A program made the position numbers and the translations under genes. The notes below the pieces were generated by a model, which made no database searches, was not told where the DNA came from, and saw only the letters and a program-made list of their open reading frames with translations. 64,000 bases of DNA. It comes from Myxocyprinus asiaticus. Taxonomy: Eukaryota; Chordata; Actinopteri; Cypriniformes; Catostomidae. Where the stretch lies: positions 22,433,880 through 22,497,879 of the forward strand of contig NC_059379.1 of assembly GCF_019703515.2 (NCBI RefSeq). Reading direction: 5' to 3'. Positions 12,601 through 25,200 of this stretch are shown here, in pieces; position 1 is the stretch's first letter; the number at the start of each line of letters is the position of its first letter.

Positions 12601-15592
12601 ACATTTACTTTACTAACCATTTAGGGAAGTGCTGCTCTGAGACTGTCTTATCAACAAAGTTGTATCATCAGATCCAGCTTTCTGTTTGCATGTCTTGAGA
12701 CGAATGTCTTGATTCGCTGTGACCATCCGGGCATCTGCCCTTCTTCTTTGTTGTTTTTTGATCAAAAGTGAACGCTGTGCAAGATATTGATATGATAAGA
12801 ACTGCTCTTCGACAAACAGTTAAAGCAGGGGTGTCCAAACTTTTTCGGTCGGGGCCAAATGCAGAAAAAAATAAGGAGCCGCGGGCCGTATTGCTGTAAT
12901 AATTTAAAAAATGTCTAGAAGGTATTAGATTGCCACAATGCATAATCTTCATATTGTACGCTTAATATAATGCACGTTTTAATCATAATTTGTGCTCTAT
13001 GTATGCTTGTGTAGGCCCTACATTTAAATAAAGGATAGGGTATTTCACTCACAAAGAACACTTATGATGGAACAGTGATGCATCTTAAATAAAATATTAT
13101 ACTCATTTATTCACATTTTTATCTTTTTGACGTCCATTCAGTGGCACTGCAAAGAACATAGATCTGCTACTGTCTTTATAGCTATAGAATTATAACTTCT
13201 GTTCTGTTGTTACTTGCGTTACAAATACGATTTTAATTTGATCAAAATGATTGCGCTTCATTTTATTTTGCAGACGTGTATGTGCAAGTGTTTTCAGCGC
13301 ACTATTCTACAGTGTGTCCTCACTCAAATAGTGCTGGGAAGCCCATGAATCATTTTTCTTGTTTCAACGAAATATTAGAACGAACCAATTAATGACAGTA
13401 TACTTCCCAGTGCAACAGAGGACGTCCTGGAAGAGTATGTTCGGTTCGCGCGTCTCTGTGCGCGCTCAGTAAACTCTGTACAGATGCTCGCACAACAGCA
13501 GCTCTACTCAGTTGTATGATGTGAGGTATCAGGACATTTTTACAAGAACAAGTACATGAGTAAAGTATCTAACCTGATACCAATCCTTTAATAAATGCAT
13601 CATTCTTTCAGCGGGGCGCTTCATCCTAGGAAATAAGGAGTATTCCTCACCAGTGGATGAAGCTGGTGATGACACAGAACGCACTAGCGGAGACGATGAG
13701 CGGCTGCACGTGATAGCGACATCCAGTGCCCAGAATATGCATTACATATAATTTATCCATAGCGGGCCTAACTCTGTTCTATTTCTAAAGTCTCTCGCAG
13801 GCCGCATCGGAGCAGTCGGAGGGCCGCAGATGGCCAGCGGGCCGGATTTTTGACACCCCTGAGTAAAAGGAATAGTTCACCTAAAAATGAAATTTCTCTC
13901 ATCATTTACTCACCCTCATGCCATCCCAGATGTGTATGACTTTCTTTCTTCTGCTGAACACAAATTAAGATTTTTAGAAGAATATCTCAGAATTTCTCAT
14001 CAATGGAAGTGAATTGTTGCCAGAACTTTGAAGCTTCCAAAAGCACATAAAGGCAGCATAAAAGTAATCCATATGACCCCAGTGGTAAAATCCAGGTCTT
14101 CAAAAGCTATATAAGATTTAGTGAGAAACAAATCAATATTTAAAGGGATAGTTCACCCAAAAATTATAATTCTATCATTATTTACTCACCATCATGCCAT
14201 CCAAGATGTGTATGACTTTCTTCCTTCTTCAGAACACAAATGAAGATTTTTAGAAGAATATCTCAGCTCTGTAGGTCCATACAATGCAAATGAATGGTGG
14301 CCAGATCTCTGAAGGTCCAAATATCACATAAAGTCATCATAAAAGTAATCCATATGACTCCAGTGGTTTAATCAATGTCTTCTGAAGCAATACAATTGGT
14401 TTTGGGTGAGAACAGACCAAAATGTAATTCCTTTTTCACTAAAATCTTGACAACAGTCTCCTTCGTGATCGTGATTTCAAGCTCGATTACACTTCCTATC
14501 GTGCCATCTTGTGCTCTGCACATGCGTTAAGCACTAGGAAGTGTAATCAAGCTTGAAATCATGATCCTGGTGCCTAGAGACTGCGATGGCAAGATGTAGA
14601 GTGAAAAGGGGGTTATATTTTGGATTGCTCTCACCAAAAACAAAGTGGATCACTTCAGAAGACATTAACTAAACCACTGGAGTCATATAGATTACTTTTA
14701 TGATGACAATATTTGGACCTTCAGAGTTCTTGCCACCATTCACTCGTATTGTATGGACCAACAGAGCTGAAATATTCTTCAAAAAAATCTTTGTTTGTGT
14801 TCTGCAGAAGAAAGAAAGTCACACACACATCTAGGAAGGCATGAGAGTAAATGATGAGAATTTTAATTTTTGGATGAACTATCCCTTTAAGTCCTCTTTT
14901 ACTATAAATCTCCACCTTTGACCAGCCCTAACCAGGTGGCGATATGCATCAAGAACGCGAATCACCAAAAAACAAAAGAAGAAGAAAGTGTAAGTGAAAG
15001 TGGAGATTTATAGTAAAAAAGCACTTAAATATTGATCTGTTTCTCACCCACACCTATCATATCCCTTCTGAATAAATGTATTTAATCACTGGAGTCTTAT
15101 GGATTAATTTTATGCTGCCTTTGTATGCTTTTTGGAGCTTCAAAGTTCTGGCCACCATTCACTTGCATTGTATGGACCAACAGAGCTGAGATATTCTTCT
15201 AAAAGTCTACATTTGTGTTCTGCAAAAGCAAGAAAATCATACACATCTGGAATAGCATGAGGGTGTGTAAATGATGAGAGAATTTTCATTTTGGGGTGAA
15301 CTGTCACTTTAAGTTAAATATAGACCGCTAGCATAGATACTTATCTCAAAAAATATAATGAAAATCGAAAATCAGAAGTAACTATTCTATATGTTCATAA
15401 CATAACATGTTAAAAGTAAAAATGGCATTTAAAAATAATGTAATAATTTTGGCATTTTGGAGTAAACTATACCTTTAAGTGTGACATAAAAAGGGTCAAA
15501 TAAAGTTTCAAGTCAGATAAAATATAAAATGGAATTTCTGAGATACTTACCTGATTGTCCAGCTTTTGCTGACGGATCTCTGTGTCCTCCAT
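9606..15592 (-). CDS. tulp1: Tubby-like protein 1 (photoreceptor TULP), 12 coding exons
   Basis: Coding exons, 5' to 3' on the minus strand: 15592-15551, 12774-12618, 12503-12273, 12184-12065, 11902-11765, 11622-11438, 11139-10981, 10877-10765, 10631-10517, 10385-10287, 10057-9886, 9739-9606. All junctions have GT/AG and keep phase; the sum is 1665 nt, 554 residues plus stop. It starts [14 protein letters not shown] and ends LACE. Residues 15-291 are lysine/glutamate-rich low complexity ([23 protein letters not shown]), typical of TULP1 rather than TUB. Residues ~297-554 form the tubby barrel ([75 protein letters not shown]). The AGRKRKK patch corresponds to the phosphoinositide-binding region of tubby. 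In vertebrates TULP1 supports protein transport in photoreceptors. Which fish paralogue (a or b) is not resolved. No lesions seen. Confidence 0.93.
12826..13861. mobile_element. Non-autonomous hAT-type transposon in a tulp1 intron
   Basis: Begins caggggtgtccaaac and ends with the inverted terminus gacacccctg. It is flanked by 8-bp repeats agttaaag (12818-12825) and agtaaaag (13862-13869), one mismatch apart. An 8-bp duplication with cagggg-type ends is diagnostic of hAT elements. The interior (1.0 kb) has subterminal gggccgc-rich segments and no transposase frame. It lies in the 2.8-kb intron between tulp1 coding exons 1 and 2. Confidence 0.8.
13866..15312. mobile_element. Palindromic MITE with a second copy nested inside
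   Basis: Outer termini near 13869 (aatagttcacctaaaaatg) and 15290 (its inverse) enclose an inner copy at about 14142-14889, whose ends are aaagggatagttcaccc and its inverse. The inner copy splits the outer one near a ttaa site. Both carry the common blocks tcatttactcaccctcatg and atggattacttttatg. Non-coding, inside tulp1 intron 1. Confidence 0.7.
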
Positions 15593-15815
15593 TTCTTCGG
15601 TTGGAAAAAAAAAACAGAGACAAGCTTAATGCCAGTACCGTTAACACTTCAAATTTTATATAAATGATACACCATGTTACTATTAAGAGAAGGGTAATGA
15701 AGATACACAAACTCACCAACCAAAATGCACTCTCAAATCAGCAAAGGAAACTCATTTCTCATTCTCCCTCTCTGTCTCTGCCGCTCCATCTGACATCCCC
15801 ACCTGCATGCAACAG
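15593..15815 (-). other. Candidate 5' UTR and upstream exon of tulp1
   Basis: The first coding exon is preceded by a pyrimidine-rich tract and ag at about 15597. A donor-like gtgagt on the minus strand at about 15714-15719 could end a non-coding first exon around 15720-15815. This is inferred from splice signals only. Confidence 0.35.
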
Positions 15816-16119
15816 AAGCTAAAGAAGATTACAAAGGATAAAGTTCTTACACCCACCACACCACTGAGACGCCACGCAGAATGGATTGTCCATCATCGCT
15901 GACATCAGATGCTATTTTATGACTGCACTCTGTAAAGTAGTCTACTGTAAAAAAGTAAATAATGATATTGGCTGTAGAATAAAATACCAGCACTATTAAT
16001 AAGTCTGAATAAGTAAGACAACTTTATAAGACTAAGTATTTTTGTATTATTATTATTTTAGTGTAAATCTTAGTGTTATTAGTGAATACATTTTCTTTCA
16101 GGGGGTTGGATAGTTATAT

Positions 16120-16157
<38 letters not shown>

Positions 16158-17103
16158 GGCCTAGTCAGTGCGTTGCCTACCCAGTCAGCCTGTTTGAGCT
16201 TCAGGCAGTGACGTCAGACGCTATGAGACTCTCCAGTACATTAGATGGCAGTATTTCATCTAATCTCGTTTACAAAACGGAAGCTGGTCACTGTTTTTGC
16301 TTGCTTACATTCAATCATGTTTTGACGTAATTTTTTTTTTTTTTATATCTCTGAACTGTCTTACTCCTTGAATGGATATGTGCCATCCAGTCTCCTTTTG
16401 GCAACCGGATCGGATGAAGGCATTGATATTACTTTACTGCTATTACTTTCTGTTTTGACGTCCGGATCTGTGTGCTCATTGATTTGCGTTGACACTTATA
16501 CAACCTGGAAATAAAAAGAGATTAGTAAAGTAAGTGTCAAACCAAACAATATACATTTTCTCTTTGTTAGTGTAAGAAGTGCTGTGACCGCTAAAAAGAC
16601 AATGGATTCCTATTCAAATCCACGTAGAAAGTTGTAGAAAGCCAGAGTTGTTTTTTATGTAGGGTTGTTAATACTGTGTTCAGTGTAAGTCTGTTTTTGT
16701 GGCTATGACTTCTTTTTTTTACCCTGTTATCACGGGTGATTCTTGATCACTCTGTTGATCAATAATTATGATTAATGGCCTTTTAGAGGAAGAGGAGGGG
16801 CAGATGAGTCATGATGACAGGGGTAATAGAGCAAGTCAGTTGTTGGGCTCCTTTTTTCAGCTTAATACACAAATCAACAATTTGAGATGTTTTGGAAAGT
16901 AGACAGGAGCAACAGTTCTGAGGAATCTGTTGGTTTCTCCTTGTATGGATTTGTGAAATTATTTGCCTTGCTCAAGTTATGGACAACAAAAAACAGAAAA
17001 GAAAGAATCATGTGAGTTAGATTGCCTTGATAGCAGATGTTTGTTGGTGGTGGATGGATTTCTCTGGTTGATGATTCATATTGTTGTCTCTGTTTTTCCA
17101 CAG
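15816..17103. promoter_or_regulatory. Divergent intergenic region between tulp1 and snx11
   Basis: tulp1 (minus) and snx11 (plus) are transcribed away from each other here. A (GT) microsatellite lies at 16123-16155. A strong donor-like aaagtaagtg at 16530 could end a non-coding first exon of snx11 starting near 16.2-16.3 kb. No TATA box is obvious. That this holds one or both promoters is inference from the gene layout. Confidence 0.4.
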
Positions 17104-17134
17104 ATGTCCATCGTGCCATGTTCCCTCTGGCAAG

Positions 17135-20100
17135 ATGATCAAAAGTCAAGAACAAGATGTAAGATTTCCCTCTCTCTCTACTTCTTTTTCTCTGTCTCTC
17201 CCATTTGTTTGTGTGATAATGACAGACTTGGACATTGTGCTAAAGTGACTCACACGGCAATGCAGACCTCTGGACAGACATAAAGTCCTTGTTTGTTTTA
17301 AACATGTAAACCCTATTGTGACCATAATAGTGTGTGTTCTGTAATGAGCATAGGCTGATGATCATGTTTAGGACTTATCTTCACTTATCAAAGACTGCAA
17401 AAAAACATTGTGAGGCCAAGGCATTCAGTTGTCAATGTTTAGTCGGATTTAGTCGTATTTTAGTTTAGTCTGATTTTTAGTATGAAGCAAAAAATTCAGT
17501 CAAATAGTTTATTCTGCTGGATAACAATTGATTTTCTTTTTAAGGGTATAATGTAATGTTTGATAGCTTGCTTCATTTTTCAAATATTGGTCTTGTTTTT
17601 GTCAAAGGAATTAATTGCTGTGAGGGTTCAGGATCCTCGCATTCAAAACAAAGGTTCGTGGAACTCATATGTGGACTTCAAAATTTTCCTTCATGTGAGT
17701 ATTTTTGCTTCATCAAAAATGTGTACGTGACTCCAAATTCACAAATTACAAAAGTTCCAATACTTAATAAACAAATCTTATTAGAAGGCTGATTTTAGAA
17801 AGTGATTAGACCATGGTGATTTTTTTTATAAGAATAAAAAAATAAAAAACATTGTTTTTGTTTTGCATATGGATAAATGCATTTTACATCTCACTGGGAA
17901 CCTTTGTTTTTTTTATTATTATTTATTTTATTTTATTTATATTATCCCCTTTTCTCCCAATTTGGAATGCCCAATTCCAACAAGTCTCAGTTGCCTCCGC
18001 TTCTGAGACCGTCACTCCGCATGTATCACGTGGCTCGTTGTGCATGACACCGAGACGACTCCGCATGTGGAGGCTCATGTTACTCTCCGCGATCCACACA
18101 CAAATTACCACGCGCCCCACTGAGAATGAGAACCACTAATCATGACCACGAGGAGGTTACCCCATGTGGCTCTACCCTCCCTAGCAACCAGGCCAATTTG
18201 GTAGCTTAGGAGACCTGGCTGGAGTCACTCAGCACACCCTGTGACTCCAGGGGTGGTAGTCAGTATCAATACTCGCTGAGCTACCCAGGCCCCCGGGAAC
18301 CATTGTTAATGTATTAGTATTGATTGGATCACATAATGAAGTGCTCCTAGTTTCATTATTATGGTTGACTGAAACACTGAATTGCTTGGAGGGTTTTTTT
18401 ATGCCATTTGAGTGGTTTATTAATGAATGTAATGGAAATCTTAGTTGACCCTTTCCCTTTTTTTTTTTTTTTTTTTTTTTAATTGAATATTAATAAATAT
18501 GTGTGTATAGTAACATTTTTTATTGTTTGTCTGATATGGGATTTCAATTACCGATATCAATATCTAGGGTAGCTGATAGGTTGTATATGTTTAAAAATAA
18601 AATTTATTCACAGCAAATGAGATGTACACAAAATTTCTGGAATTAAATTTCGACAAGAATTACACAAGATTAAATTTACTTAGAGAATTTGAACAGAATT
18701 GTTTATTGCCCAATGACATGGCTGTTGGTAGAGTTTGGAACAACTCAAACAAGTGGGATGGGTGTTGGGGGGGGTACCACTTCTGTTAATCAGTCATGTG
18801 GACATGGTTAATGTTGATGGCATTAATCTCAGAATGGGCAAATATCAACAGTTGTTTTTGTCTGGCATTGCATTGTGTTGCCTGTGGTCTGAATTTGTTT
18901 TCTTTGTCTCTGTCACCAGACAAACAGCAAAGCGTTCACTGCGAAAACATCCTGTGTGAGGAGGCAATACAGTGAGTTTGTGTGGTTAAAGAAAAAACTG
19001 CAAAAGAATGCTGGTCTTGTGTAAGTTCACTTGCATAAAAAATTCCAAATTACTGTGTAGCTGCATATCTGTGTAGATGCATGTCTAAAATCTTTTACAT
19101 AATGTTTTGTCTAAAATACTCATGATCAATGGTAAATTGAAATTCACAAAAACATACTGTGGGTGGTTGAAATTTTTTATTTTCACGAAGAAATCTTCTA
19201 ATAAAAATAAATACTTATTAGGAAATTATGCCAAATATGTCCATTTGAAATGGAAATAATTCTGTTTAAAGTTGCTGTAAGTGATGTTAGCTGTTTCGCT
19301 AAATTACAGCAAAAGTCCCTCAAAACCTTCTGTTTGGTGAAACTCATAATGCTTGCAGCACCTTTAATTACAATTAATTAATCATTTTTTCTAGTTAGCC
19401 ATAATGCATTGCTATATTTCCCACAGGCCTGTTCCTGATCTACCCAAAAAGTCATTATTCTCATTTATTAACGATGACTTCATTGAAAGAAGGAGAAAGG
19501 GTCTACAGAGCTTCTTGGACAAGTATGTTTTAGATTTGTATTCATAATTTCCCAGTGCTTGCCAGTGTTTTCTTTTCAGAAAAATAAAATCTGAATACTT
19601 TAAATGACAGATATTTCAGTGTGCAAATATATAGTTTATCTATATGATTATACATACTTTTCCTTCAGATGAAACCTAGCATTAATTGTCTTCATCTACA
19701 GGGTGCTGCACATGACAGTATGTCTGTCTGATAGCCAACTCCATCTTTTCCTGCAAACTCAGCTTCCTGTAAAGCACATTGAGGACTGTGTGCAGGGTCA
19801 CACCCCCTACACTGTGACAGAGGCCATTCTTACCTATGCTTCCTCCAACTGTGGTTGGGTGCAAGAGGAGGGGAGCGGAGCCCAAGAATTATGGCCAGCC
19901 CCTGCTCCATATGAATCCGTAGAGAGGTAGAAAATGATTACCAGTCTGGTCTTTATGAATACGTTTAGGCAGTAATTTTAACATACAATTTGCTAAATCT
20001 AATATTTTACTGTCTTGATTTATGAGACTAATTGGCCTATAATTCCCACAATGTTGAGAGTCCTTCCCTTTCTTATGAATAAATGTTATTAGTGAATCTC

Positions 20101-21482
20101 TAAAAGAAATAGTGTGAGACTTATATTTTTATATATGGTTATAGGTTTCTAATAATATAAGTGTAATAATTGTAGTATATGTTTTGTAAAATGTAGTTGT
20201 GTAAATTTTGCAATTACATAAAGGACATGATGATTAAACATTACGATTGCTTATTCTAATGCCATCCTTTTATGCTTTTCTTCACAGCCCTGCTCCTCCC
20301 CTCCCTACTTTACAGTGTGCAGGAGCTACATCAAGTGGATTAGTAACTCCAAATGAACTTTATGATGTTTCAGACCTAGAAACAGAGTCAAGACTGAGTG
20401 AGGTAGAACAGACTGCACCTGTACTGAAGGATGGTAAAGGTCATGAACAAATAGTTCAAGAGAAAGAGAGTTCCATTAATCTAGAGTTTGAAGTCCACCC
20501 AACCACTCTTCTTAATTCTGTAGAGACTGATCTAGAGGTTGAAAACAGTGGATCAAAAGAAACACAATGGCTTGATAAGAAAAGCAAAGATCTACAAGGG
20601 AATGGATGTGAATATACTGTCCCACAGAGCACAGGGCTGCTTGAAGACAAATCTTGGCAAGGAGATACACATAGCCAAGGGGAAGGTCTAGATAAAGTGC
20701 TTGACCAAGAAACGTCTGTTGAGATTACTTCAGTAGATAGGGTCATTGAGAAGAGAACGCCTGGTGCTATCAATGATGGGAAGAGGGACAGTCAAGACGC
20801 TGCCTGTAAGCAGGAATGCACTGTAAGACAAACCCTTGATAAGGATCTTCTTGAAGAAGATCTAAGTGTAAGAGTCCATTATAATGAAGTAACTCTGGAT
20901 CTCAGTGTTGCCAAAGACACTGCTGAGCAGAGTGACCACAGAGGGCAGGAGCTTGTAGAAACTGTAGCTAAAACTAGGGAAGTTCATGAACTGAATGATG
21001 TAGACAGCGTCATGAAGGAGAACACACCATATAATAACGACCAAGAACAAGGTAAAGCAGAGATAACAGTGGATGAAGCAGTCAACGAGAATGGAGTCTG
21101 TGATGAAGACTTCAACATAGATGCTTCAGTCAAGGAAGAGGCCACTTTGAGACAAACCCTTGACAAGGATCTTCATGGAAAAGGTTCAGTGGTCCATTAT
21201 AATGTAGTAACTCTGGATCTCAGTGCTAATCACAGTGACCAGATGCTTGTTGAAAACACAACTAAAATTGAGAAAGATGTTCCACTGTTGGATTGCCATG
21301 TAGCCAGCATCTTTGAGGAGATCTTGCCACATACCAAAGACCAAGAACAAGGCAAAGCAGAGATAACAGAGGATGATGCAGTCCAGGAGAACAGCGTCAG
21401 TGATGAAGACTCCAGCATAGATGATGCTGTCCAGGAAGAGGCCATGAATGAGACCAGCTGTAAGCATACAGAGATCAATTAA
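17135..21482 (+). CDS. snx11: Sorting nexin 11 with a long acidic tail, 6 coding exons
   Basis: Coding exons: 17135-17158, 17608-17694, 18920-19020, 19427-19522, 19702-19926, 20288-21482; phases agree and the sum is 1728 nt, 575 residues plus stop. The start MIKSQEQD was chosen because it alone keeps phase with exon 2; two upstream ATGs in the same exon do not. Residues ~9-130 form a PX domain ([49 protein letters not shown] [11 protein letters not shown]), followed by the SNX11-type extension [20 protein letters not shown]10/SNX11 act on endosomes through phosphoinositide binding. Oddities: the usual Arg before the PX-core Tyr is Gln53 (RRQYSEF). Exon 6 encodes ~398 acidic residues with an internal duplication, whereas human SNX11 is about 270 residues in all. 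Identification of the PX part is firm; expression of the full tail is not proven. Confidence 0.88.
17925..18297 (+). mobile_element. SINE-like interspersed repeat in a snx11 intron
   Basis: From ttttctcccaatttggaatg to gagctacccaggcccc. This block, with its gtggctctaccctccctagc core, is a high-copy repeat I recognise from cyprinid sequences. It is richer in GC and CpG than the intron around it. The family name was not determined; no coding capacity. Confidence 0.55.
20817..21445 (+). repeat. In-frame tandem duplication in the snx11 tail
   Basis: Two diverged units, about 20817-21146 and 21147-21445 (~330 and ~300 bp). Shared peptide blocks include [28 protein letters not shown] and a final KEEA/QEEA. 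The unit is in frame, so the tail grew by duplication of a coding segment. Confidence 0.85.
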
Positions 21483-23200
21483 ATAAGCCTTCCCTGCTCA
21501 AAATGCAACAAAGACATGTTGGTGAGGTGAACAAGCTCAATGCAAAATGTGTCCAAACCGAAAGTGGCATTTTGAAACTTGGGGGAATTGAGAAAGCAGC
21601 AATCACGCAAAATGCCCCAATGACAGGGAATGTGCAGAATGACAGCACTGAGGAATCCTATGAAGACAGCAATCTTGTTTTACAAGCCATAGAGACTGAT
21701 TTAATACAATGCCAGGAGAAAGATAGTCATTTAGTTCTCTATACCCACCAACCAGATGCTAACTGATTCCCTTTAGTAGGGCTTTTGAACTGAATTTACT
21801 ATAGCCTGTAGTCAACACAAACCGTGGACTCATAGTATACTATGCCATAGTCTTCAGCTGTGATCTCAAAATAGTTGGCGCATGCAGCTGTAAAAGGATG
21901 AATGCATCTCTTTTTCCCTGCACTGTTACAGACTGTTTACAGAAGATACACTTGATTAGACGGCTGTAGTTTTCTCCTACAGACAATGTGAAAGGTAATG
22001 CACTGACTAATGTGACATTCAGGATGGTGAACAAATTGCAAATGCAACATATAGTTAAAAACACATGATAGGGTGCGAGAAAGGGAACTGTGCAAAGAGC
22101 AATGTGCATCATTGTGTTAACTTGATCCTAATATTCACCATTCTTATCCCTAAATATTGTTTGTTTCATGTGACTTTTACAACTTTACTGTCAAACAAGA
22201 ATCACTCCAAGAAAGGTGCAGACATATCTATTTTAGCATTTTTAAATGACAATTTTGGCTGACTTGACACTTTCTTATGCACTTTCCTCTAATGGTAAAA
22301 TGTTGCTCACAAATGTTCACTTTACTGGAACTATGGGTGATTAAAATCATATTGCAGTGTGTTATTTTACGTGTTTCTCAATTGATGTCAGCAAGTTCCT
22401 GGTATTCTTTGGAATTCAGTTGCCTTGTTTGATTTGTGGACAAAACACTAATTTCCATACTGAAATGTTATGAGCTAAGATAAGCATATTCCTTTTATAC
22501 AAAGGAAATTAAAGTACACTTTGTTTGCAAGGGTAATAGATTTTAACATGCTAACTTAATGTTGCACTAGGTCTGAGAGTCGGTAGCTCCTTGATTGTCT
22601 ATTTTATATTCTGATGTGAAATTGTCTTACAGTGGCTGCTTATAATACTCATGAGAATGGAAAAAATGACTCAAAAGGGACTTGCTGGTGTAACAATCCA
22701 AATTTACATGAAAATTACATGCTTTATGTCCTTTGAATACTTTGGTGTATATAAGTTCTTAATTCTAAAATGAGTCTTTACAGCACATACAGTTTATTTA
22801 TTTTTTATATATAAATTATTAACGCACAATCACAATATTTTGATTTGAAAGCATTCTACATGATACATTTTCTATTTATGTTTTAAGGTGTTTTTAACTT
22901 ACTGCATTCAAATTCAAACATTTCAATATTTGAAGGGTTGTTTTTTTATACTTTTGTTATGAAGAGGACATCTCAGTTAGGTTTATTCATAATGTGTTTT
23001 TTAGGTTCACACATTAATTATAAAGGGCCACACCTGTCTACCTTGACTTCATTCTACATGAGTTCCAGAGCTGGTATTTATCACTGTATGTATGGATTCA
23101 CCAATGTGCTTTCAAACAAGAAACAAACAAATAAAGAGAGGCTGAAAAGTGAGAAAGCTTGGTTTTGATCAAGCATGAATTGTGTACAGTGATGTGTGTC
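21483..23200 (+). other. snx11 3' region, including an 88-codon open frame
   Basis: Right after the snx11 stop, frame +2 is open through 21503-21766 (MQQRHVGEVNKLNAK ... VLYTHQPDAN). It has an acidic, tail-like composition and may be a former extension cut off by a frameshift. The rest is AT-rich, with no other gene. An AATAAA at 23130-23135 is a possible poly(A) signal. Confidence 0.4.
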
Positions 23201-23941
23201 ATGTTTTATTTGAAAAACAGATTGACATTCATTTGACAGAAATCCTGTAAATGTAATTAATGATTGTGTTTATTGTTAAAATTGCACTTTATTTCACAGT
23301 ATGTGTACTTTCAGTATACTTACAGTGTATTTACCCAAGAAAGTACTGAGTAATATTAGGGAACTACATGTACTTAATATGGGTTAAGGTTAGGTTTAGG
23401 GTTAGTTCCTAGTAATTACTGAAGTACAGAATAGTGCTACCGTCAATTCTATTAATCTGTTAATGAGTTAATGTTATTTCTCTAAAGTAATCAGCTGTAC
23501 AAATACAATACCCTTGATTTCTATTATCCAAATAAAATGAAGTTAGTCTGTAGTGTCAGTTATAGAAACAGAATTACCACTAGATGGAGACGTAACAAAA
23601 CTATGAAATAGTAACAGATGTAAACAAATTAGATACACTAAACAATAGGATAAAATGATTATGATCTATTTTCATCTGTATCTCATAGTCATATTCTTTA
23701 AGAAATTGTCTTTCTCAGCAGTACAAATACATATTGCAACATCTTGCACGTTAATGCAACTTCTTAGTAAACTAGTGCAGTTTTCTGGGACATTCAATAT
23801 TTGAACTATGGTCTTACCAGTGTATGAAAATACACAGTGCTTTTCAAAATGTTGATGTGATCTAACACATTTGACAAACAACTCTGAGTTCAAGGCTGAG
23901 CCCACTGACCTCATTTCAGACTATGACATTGACAGGCGGGG
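23201..23941. other. Intergenic stretch with a telomere-like repeat fragment
   Basis: Mostly AT-rich. Around 23380-23410 there is ggttaaggttaggtttaggg, a degenerate telomere-like motif embedded in a larger interspersed repeat (compare 26.4-26.5 kb, opposite orientation). No gene seen. Confidence 0.4.
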
Positions 23942-25029
23942 TTATGTGGCCAACAGCAGGGGATTGCAGCTGGAATCACGGTGTAGTCGGCCATCGATAC
24001 ATTATCTGTGGCAGTGTCACATAGAAGGGCCTCCCTCTCTCTCTCCACTTCCTTTAGAACAAACCTCTACTCCTCACTCTCAGGGTTCAGAGGTGTTTCC
24101 TCTGCCTCCTCCCGTGAAAGGTCAAATATCAGAGGGGGGTCATGATACTGCTGTTTTCCACGTCCTCCACCACACGCCACTGATCCACCTGACAGAGCAC
24201 ATCAGAACTATGAGTGCATTCACTAGAACAAACCAGTAATTAAAGGTGCACTCAGTAATTATATGTTGTGCAGTAATATTAAAGTAAATGTAATAACGTG
24301 TGATGTGATTTCTCAGCCTGACGGTTTGAAGGTCGCCAAACTGTCCTGCAGCACCACTATTGGATGCATAAGACTCTGTTGATTGGAAAAAGTCCTTTGA
24401 TTAACAAATTCCAGACCTGCAAATTATTAAAAAAACTACACTTTTTTTTTGTTGTGCTCAGTACAGTGGTGTGTTTTCCAAAAAGACTGTACCTTATGTC
24501 CTGTGTCAGAGTTGTTGCGCAGAATGTCTGTTATATCAATGCCGTCATAACGTTGATCTGATGGTGGTTTTACACCAGCCAAGGAGAGGATGGTTGGAAA
24601 GATATTCAGACCACTAAGGAGTAAAAGGAAGTGGTCATATGGTGAAAACAATAACAATGTCACAAAACGTTTCTGATCCTCCAGTACCTCAGCAGGGTGC
24701 TGTTGGTGCTGTTGGGTTTGATCTTCTTAGGCCATGTGACCACTGTGGGAACTCTATGACCTGACCTCCTTCCCATGTGGGTCTCTTAGCTGAGCCACCA
24801 CCTGCTCAAAAGAATGACAACAGACTTTAATATGCTAAATCAATCAGTGGGTTTGTTTTCTGAAACAACTGAAGAGGCATAAGGTATAAGTAGGCCTGCA
24901 CAGAACCGGCAGCCACAGAATTCGTCAGAAAGCTTTGCAGATTTCCGATGAATTCGATCATTCACAAACTTCTACATATTTCCCGTCACCTTGGATGTTC
25001 ATTCTTTAGATTGATTATTCTTTCATAAG

Positions 25030-25200
25030 TTTGTGGTGGCTATTACAGTTGTATTCTTGTAGCTGATAAAGTATGGCTCTTGCAATACCAAGGCCATGGA
25101 TTTGATTCCCAGGTAACACTCATACTGAGAAAATCTTGAATGCACTGGAAGTCATTTTGGATAAAAGTGTCTGCCAAATGCATCGGTAAATGACTGTCCT
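25030..25200 (+). mobile_element. tRNA-derived SINE-like repeat
   Basis: A degenerate tRNA-like head (gtagctgataaagtatggc ... ggatttgattcccaggt) followed by the tail ttggataaaagtgtctgcca common to several fish SINEs. It lies in an arsg pseudogene intron. A second copy in reverse orientation lies at 47.29-47.44 kb. Confidence 0.6.

Noticed and set aside
23871..24239. A 122-codon open frame on the plus strand
   Set aside because: Antisense of the last arsg exon; the minus-strand reading matches arylsulfatase G.
25030..25200. tRNA gene
   Set aside because: Only a degenerate tRNA-like head followed by a SINE tail; no full cloverleaf could be drawn.
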